Origin: Acidimicrobiales bacterium
GTDB taxonomy: Bacteria; Actinomycetota; Acidimicrobiia; Acidimicrobiales; SZUA-35
DNA: 8,688 nucleotides
Direction: 5' to 3'
Assembly: GCA_013003325.1 (NCBI GenBank)
Contig: JABDJU010000281.1
Coordinates: 1 to 8,688, forward strand
Shown here piece after piece: positions 6,252-8,688 of this stretch (its first letter is position 1; every line of letters begins with the position of its first letter). The translations under genes were made by a program, and so were the position numbers. A model generated the notes under the pieces. It made no database searches. It had not been told where the DNA came from and saw only the letters and a program-made list of their open reading frames with translations.

Positions 6252-7012
6252 CAGACGCTCTCCCCGGCCAGCGGTGGGTGGCTTCGCTCGGCTCGGCGGG
6301 CGGCGATGGCGTCGTCGAGTGATGAGGTGGACGCCTGGTGTTCGAACCAGGCCAGCCGGAACCGATGGATCAACAGCCAGGTGAAGATCAGCAGGAATGT
6401 GACCACCGCCCAAAACACGGTGAACAGCATCAGATCGTCGAGTTGGGTATCGAGCCCGAAGGTTGCGCTCTGGTGGATGCTGCGCCACCACTCGACCGAG
6501 TAGCGCACGATGATCAGGTTGGCGAAGCTGACGATGCCGAGAATCGCGGCCCGTTTGGAGCGGACAGCAGGATCGAGGTCCATGCGGCGTATAGCCAAGT
6601 AGCCGGTGTACAGCACGAACGTCACCGTGGTGCTTGTGAGGCGGGGATCCCACTGCCAGTAGACGCCCCAGGTCGGCTTGCCCCAGAGCATGCCGGTGAC
6701 CAGCACCAGTGCACAGAACAGAACCCCGATTTCGGTGGAGGCGTGGGCGAGCAGATCCCAGAAGACCGACCGCTTCCGAAGGTATTGGATGCTGCCGATC
6801 AGGGTGATCGTGAACGCAACATAGAGGGCGATGACCGCCGAGGGCACGTGCACGTAGAACAGTCGGACCGCGTCGGCCTGGTCGATCTCGGGCGGCGACC
6901 ACACCAGCGCCAGAAGCAGCATGAACACGGTTGCGATGATCGCCATGATCCCGACGACACGGCTGACCTTCGAACTGGAGGGCCCGACCAGCGTGTTGGT
7001 TAGTGCACTCAC
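6251..7012 (-). CDS. ccmC: CcmC heme handling/transfer protein
   Basis: A 253-residue protein with six predicted membrane helices (about 18-38, 54-77, 94-111, 127-143, 154-171, 192-217). The tryptophan-rich heme motif is WGVYWQWDPRLTS (115-127). Two conserved histidines flank it: H55 in FYVHVPSA and H180 in WWRSIHQSAT; these correspond to the axial heme ligands H60 and H184 of E. coli CcmC. CcmC binds heme and attaches it to CcmE outside the membrane. The charged C-terminal tail (about 222-253) is longer than in minimal CcmC. The GTG start at 7012 overlaps the ccmB stop as GTGA, and a strong GGAGG lies 4 nt upstream (7017-7021). CcmC resembles CcsA of System II, but the operon context and motif spacing settle it as CcmC. 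Confidence 0.97.
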   Translation of the reverse strand: MSALTNTLVGPSSSKVSRVVGIMAIIATVFMLLLALVWSPPEIDQADAVRLFYVHVPSAVIALYVAFTITLIGSIQYLRKRSVFWDLLAHASTEIGVLFCALVLVTGMLWGKPTWGVYWQWDPRLTSTTVTFVLYTGYLAIRRMDLDPAVRSKRAAILGIVSFANLIIVRYSVEWWRSIHQSATFGLDTQLDDLMLFTVFWAVVTFLLIFTWLLIHRFRLAWFEHQASTSSLDDAIAARRAERSHPPLAGESV

Positions 7013-7734
7013 GCATCCTCCAGGAGCGACTCGAACGAGAGAATCCCCACCCCGACATACACCAGGGCAAAGAGCGCCAACGCACCCACCCAGGGCCAGC
7101 CGTCGGCCACAGCACCGAACAATGCGGCGTCAGCGGCCTGACCAGCCCCGAGAAGTACAGGGGCGAGCACCGGGATCACCAGCAGCGGAACCAGGGTGTC
7201 CCGAACCCGCAAACCAGCGGCCAGCGCTCCATAGAGCGTACCCGCAGCGGCGATCCCGGTCGTAGCCGCGCCGACGGTCGTGACGAGAAGCACAGCTCGA
7301 CTCGGCGACCAGCCCACGTCGACGCTGAAGAGAAGGAACGCTCCGCCGGTTACAACTGCGCTGACCATCGCGAGCTGCACCATCACAGCCGCCGCCTTGC
7401 CGAGGAAGATCCCGGCCGGGTCAAGACCGGCCAACCGCAACCCGTCGAGGGTGCCGTCGGATGATTCGACTCCGAAGCTGCGGCCCAGGGCGAGCAGAGC
7501 TGAGAACAGGACTGCGATGAAGATCAGTCCCGGCGTGACCTGGGCCAGCACGGTCCGGCTCTCTTCTGAACCGAGCAGCACCCGTGCATCGGGCGAGATC
7601 CCGAACCCGAAGAGGATCAGGGTCATCACGGCGAAGGGCAACACCTGCACGGTCACGACCTTCGACGATCGCTCGATCCGAAGATCTTTCTTGAAGATCA
7701 GCGCCGCATCGGCCAGCAGACCGGCCCTACCCAT
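7009..7734 (-). CDS. ccmB: CcmB heme exporter-complex membrane subunit
   Basis: A 241-residue membrane permease with about six hydrophobic segments (about 28-46, 66-84, 107-136, 147-174, 179-198, 213-233). The N-terminal KKDLRIERSSK (15-25) and the cytoplasmic loop LGRSFGVESSDGTLDGLRLAG (83-103) are typical CcmB elements; the loop probably contacts the ATPase CcmA. RVRDTLVPLLVIPVLAPVLL (176-195) is the conserved C-terminal part. With CcmA it forms an ABC-type complex that, with CcmC and CcmD, uses ATP to free holo-CcmE; whether it moves heme itself is disputed in the literature. The ATG at 7734 overlaps the ccmA stop by 8 nt (ATGGGTAG), with AGGGAG 7 nt upstream. Confidence 0.95.
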   Translation of the reverse strand: MGRAGLLADAALIFKKDLRIERSSKVVTVQVLPFAVMTLILFGFGISPDARVLLGSEESRTVLAQVTPGLIFIAVLFSALLALGRSFGVESSDGTLDGLRLAGLDPAGIFLGKAAAVMVQLAMVSAVVTGGAFLLFSVDVGWSPSRAVLLVTTVGAATTGIAAAGTLYGALAAGLRVRDTLVPLLVIPVLAPVLLGAGQAADAALFGAVADGWPWVGALALFALVYVGVGILSFESLLEDA

Positions 7735-8392
7735 CGACGGACTCCCTCACCATGCCGCCCTCGACCTCCACGCATCTGGTGAGAACGTCGTCGATACGGC
7801 CTCGATCGTGGGTGGCGACCAGAACGGTGGCCCCTGACGCGGCAGCATCGAGCATCAGCCGGTCGAGCAGATCGCGACCCGACGAATCGAGCCCGGCGTG
7901 AGGCTCGTCGAGCAACCACAGGCGCGGTCGGCGGGCCACCACGACTGCGATGGCTGTGCGGCGACGCTGCCCGGCGCTCAGCCCGGCCACCGGCACGTCG
8001 GCCAGACGGCCCGACAGTCCCAGATGATCCATCGCCGCGCCGGCATCGTCGTCGTCGGCCCGGTGAGCTCCGCTCCAGAACCTGATGTTCTCGGCGACGG
8101 TGAGGTCGTCGTAGAGCGAGGTCTCATGGCCGAGCAGACCGACCGAGCGGCGCACCGCTCGCCGGCCGCCGCGGGTGGCGAGATCGCAGCCGAGCACCTC
8201 GCCGCTACCTCGGCGCAACGCCACCAGACCGGCGCACAACCGAAGCAGGGTGCTCTTGCCAGCACCGTTGGGACCGCGCAGACCGACGACCTCCCGAGAT
8301 TGCAGCGTCAGGGTGGCCCCGGCGAGAGCCGGGAACCCCCCGACAAGGGCGACGGCGTCGGTGAGTTGCACCACGGCACCGTCGGAGGTCAT
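7727..8392 (-). CDS. ccmA: CcmA ABC-type ATPase of cytochrome c maturation
   Basis: A 221-residue ATP-binding subunit and first gene of the operon. Walker A is GPNGAGKST (40-48), the ABC signature is LSAGQ (138-142), Walker B is LWLLDEP (158-164) with catalytic E163, the D-loop is AGLDSSG (166-172) and the switch histidine is H195. At the Q-loop the segment reads LLGHETSLYDDLT (86-98), with Glu at position 90 where a Gln is usual. CcmA pairs with CcmB and drives release of heme-loaded CcmE from CcmCD. I chose the ATG at 8392, preceded by TGGAG. An open frame extends 33 codons further upstream but that peptide is Arg-rich with no family similarity and would run across the divergent promoter region into the neighbouring gene. 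Confidence 0.95.
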   Translation of the reverse strand: MTSDGAVVQLTDAVALVGGFPALAGATLTLQSREVVGLRGPNGAGKSTLLRLCAGLVALRRGSGEVLGCDLATRGGRRAVRRSVGLLGHETSLYDDLTVAENIRFWSGAHRADDDDAGAAMDHLGLSGRLADVPVAGLSAGQRRRTAIAVVVARRPRLWLLDEPHAGLDSSGRDLLDRLMLDAAASGATVLVATHDRGRIDDVLTRCVEVEGGMVRESVDG

Positions 8393-8463
8393 CCACTCCA
8401 GCCTAGGTGAACCCACAGACCGGCAGCGCCTACCGGGCGAGCGATCCGATCTAGTCTCGAGCC
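8393..8463. promoter_or_regulatory. Divergent promoter region between ccmA and the regulator gene
   Basis: A 71-nt gap between divergent start codons must hold, or adjoin, both promoters. Facing ccmA, TAGGCT on the minus strand (8405-8400) fits the TANNNT pattern of a -10 element, but it lies only 7 nt before the ATG and would exclude the TGGAG ribosome site, so the true ccm promoter may lie further upstream. No clear -35 element or operator was found for either gene. Confidence 0.35.
8452..8457 (+). promoter_or_regulatory. Candidate -10 element for a leaderless transcript of the regulator gene
   Basis: TAGTCT matches the actinobacterial TANNNT -10 pattern and ends 6 nt before the ATG at 8464, placing transcription start at or next to the A of the start codon. 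No Shine-Dalgarno sequence precedes that ATG, which fits a leaderless message. No convincing -35 element is seen. Confidence 0.4.
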
Positions 8464-8688
8464 ATGGCCGAACTCTTCGAGCGCGGTGCACAGTTCGACG
8501 CGCTGAGCGAGCGAATCGCCGACGGGCGAGCCGGGAGGGGTTCGGTGGTACTTCTCGCCGGCGAGGCTGGCGCCGGCAAGTCGACGCTGGTATCTGCGTT
8601 CGCTCGGACGGTCGCCGCTGACACCCGAGTTCTGGTCGGAGCCTGCGACCCGTTGTCGACTCCTCGCCCGCTCGGCCCGGTGCGGGAC
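8464..8688 (+). CDS. P-loop ATPase, probably a LuxR-type/AAA transcriptional regulator (3' truncated)
   Basis: Only the first 75 residues are visible; the frame is open to the window edge. The N-terminus MAELFERGAQFDAL resembles the start of large STAND/AAA-type regulators (ER-x-x-x-x-x-L pattern). Walker A follows at GEAGAGKST (33-41), after the VVLLAGE strand. GACDPLSTPRPLGPVRD (59-75) is a characteristic next element in actinobacterial LuxR-family ATPase regulators and adenylate-cyclase-linked ATPases. Full-length relatives are often about 900 residues with a C-terminal LuxR helix-turn-helix, but that part is outside the window, so the regulatory role is inferred. It is divergent from ccmA with 71 nt between start codons and could share promoter control, though no direct link to cytochrome maturation is shown. 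The ATG lacks an upstream ribosome site and may be leaderless. Confidence 0.8.
   Translation, partial: MAELFERGAQFDALSERIADGRAGRGSVVLLAGEAGAGKSTLVSAFARTVAADTRVLVGACDPLSTPRPLGPVRD

Noticed and set aside
6338..7003. Plus-strand open frame of 221 codons opposite ccmC
   Set aside because: Antisense to CcmC with its intact heme motif; composition is Asp/His/Gln-rich without a recognisable domain.
6251..7012. CcmC as a System II CcsA protein
   Set aside because: CcsA shares the tryptophan-rich motif, but the six-helix length, histidine spacing and full Ccm neighbourhood fit CcmC.
6252..7115. Upstream extension of the CcmD frame through ccmC
   Set aside because: The extension overlaps the whole of ccmC in another frame and translates to Arg/His-rich non-family sequence; only the last 44 codons look like CcmD.
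8393..8491. 33-residue N-terminal extension of CcmA
   Set aside because: Arg-rich, without family similarity, and it would cross into the divergent gene; the ATG at 8392 has its own TGGAG site.

Overview
The window is GC-rich and gene-dense and carries one dominant system: a complete nine-gene cytochrome c maturation (System I, Ccm) operon on the minus strand, ccmA-ccmB-ccmC-ccmD-ccmE-ccmF-ccmG-ccmH-ccmI, transcribed from about 8392 down to 1863. Codon use, frequent GTG/TTG starts and the style of the flanking AAA/LuxR-type regulator and dehydrogenase suggest a high-GC actinomycete-like bacterium, possibly of the Acidimicrobiia. This placement is an inference, because no rRNA or other marker is present.

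Layout. Positions 1-851 (+) hold the 3' part of a 3-hydroxyisobutyrate-dehydrogenase-type NAD-dependent oxidoreductase. It is followed after 5 nt by a non-heme Fe(II)/2-oxoglutarate-dependent oxygenase (857-1735, +) that resembles the BesD/HalD-like family but has an intact HxD iron ligand set. Positions 1736-1862 separate these genes from the convergent ccm operon. This gap is filled by a 101-bp imperfect palindrome centred on base 1800, whose core looks like a Rho-independent terminator for the plus-strand genes. The ccm operon fills 1863-8392. A short divergent intergenic region (8393-8463) precedes the 5' end of a plus-strand gene for a P-loop ATPase, probably a large LuxR-type/AAA regulator, which runs off the window at 8688.

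How the genes work together. CcmA (ATPase) and CcmB (membrane partner), with CcmC and CcmD, load heme onto CcmE and release holo-CcmE. CcmE carries heme on a surface histidine to CcmF. CcmF, with CcmH and CcmI, ligates heme to the CxxCH motif of apocytochrome c, after the thioredoxin-like CcmG and the CxxC protein CcmH have kept those cysteines reduced. Key residues of each component are intact: the CcmC and CcmF tryptophan-rich motifs and histidines, CcmE HxxxY, CcmG WCxxC and CcmH CxxC. The operon therefore looks functional. Seven of its eight gene junctions overlap and the eighth has a 9-nt gap, which points to translational coupling from one message.

I found no IS element, CRISPR array, tRNA, rRNA or riboswitch.
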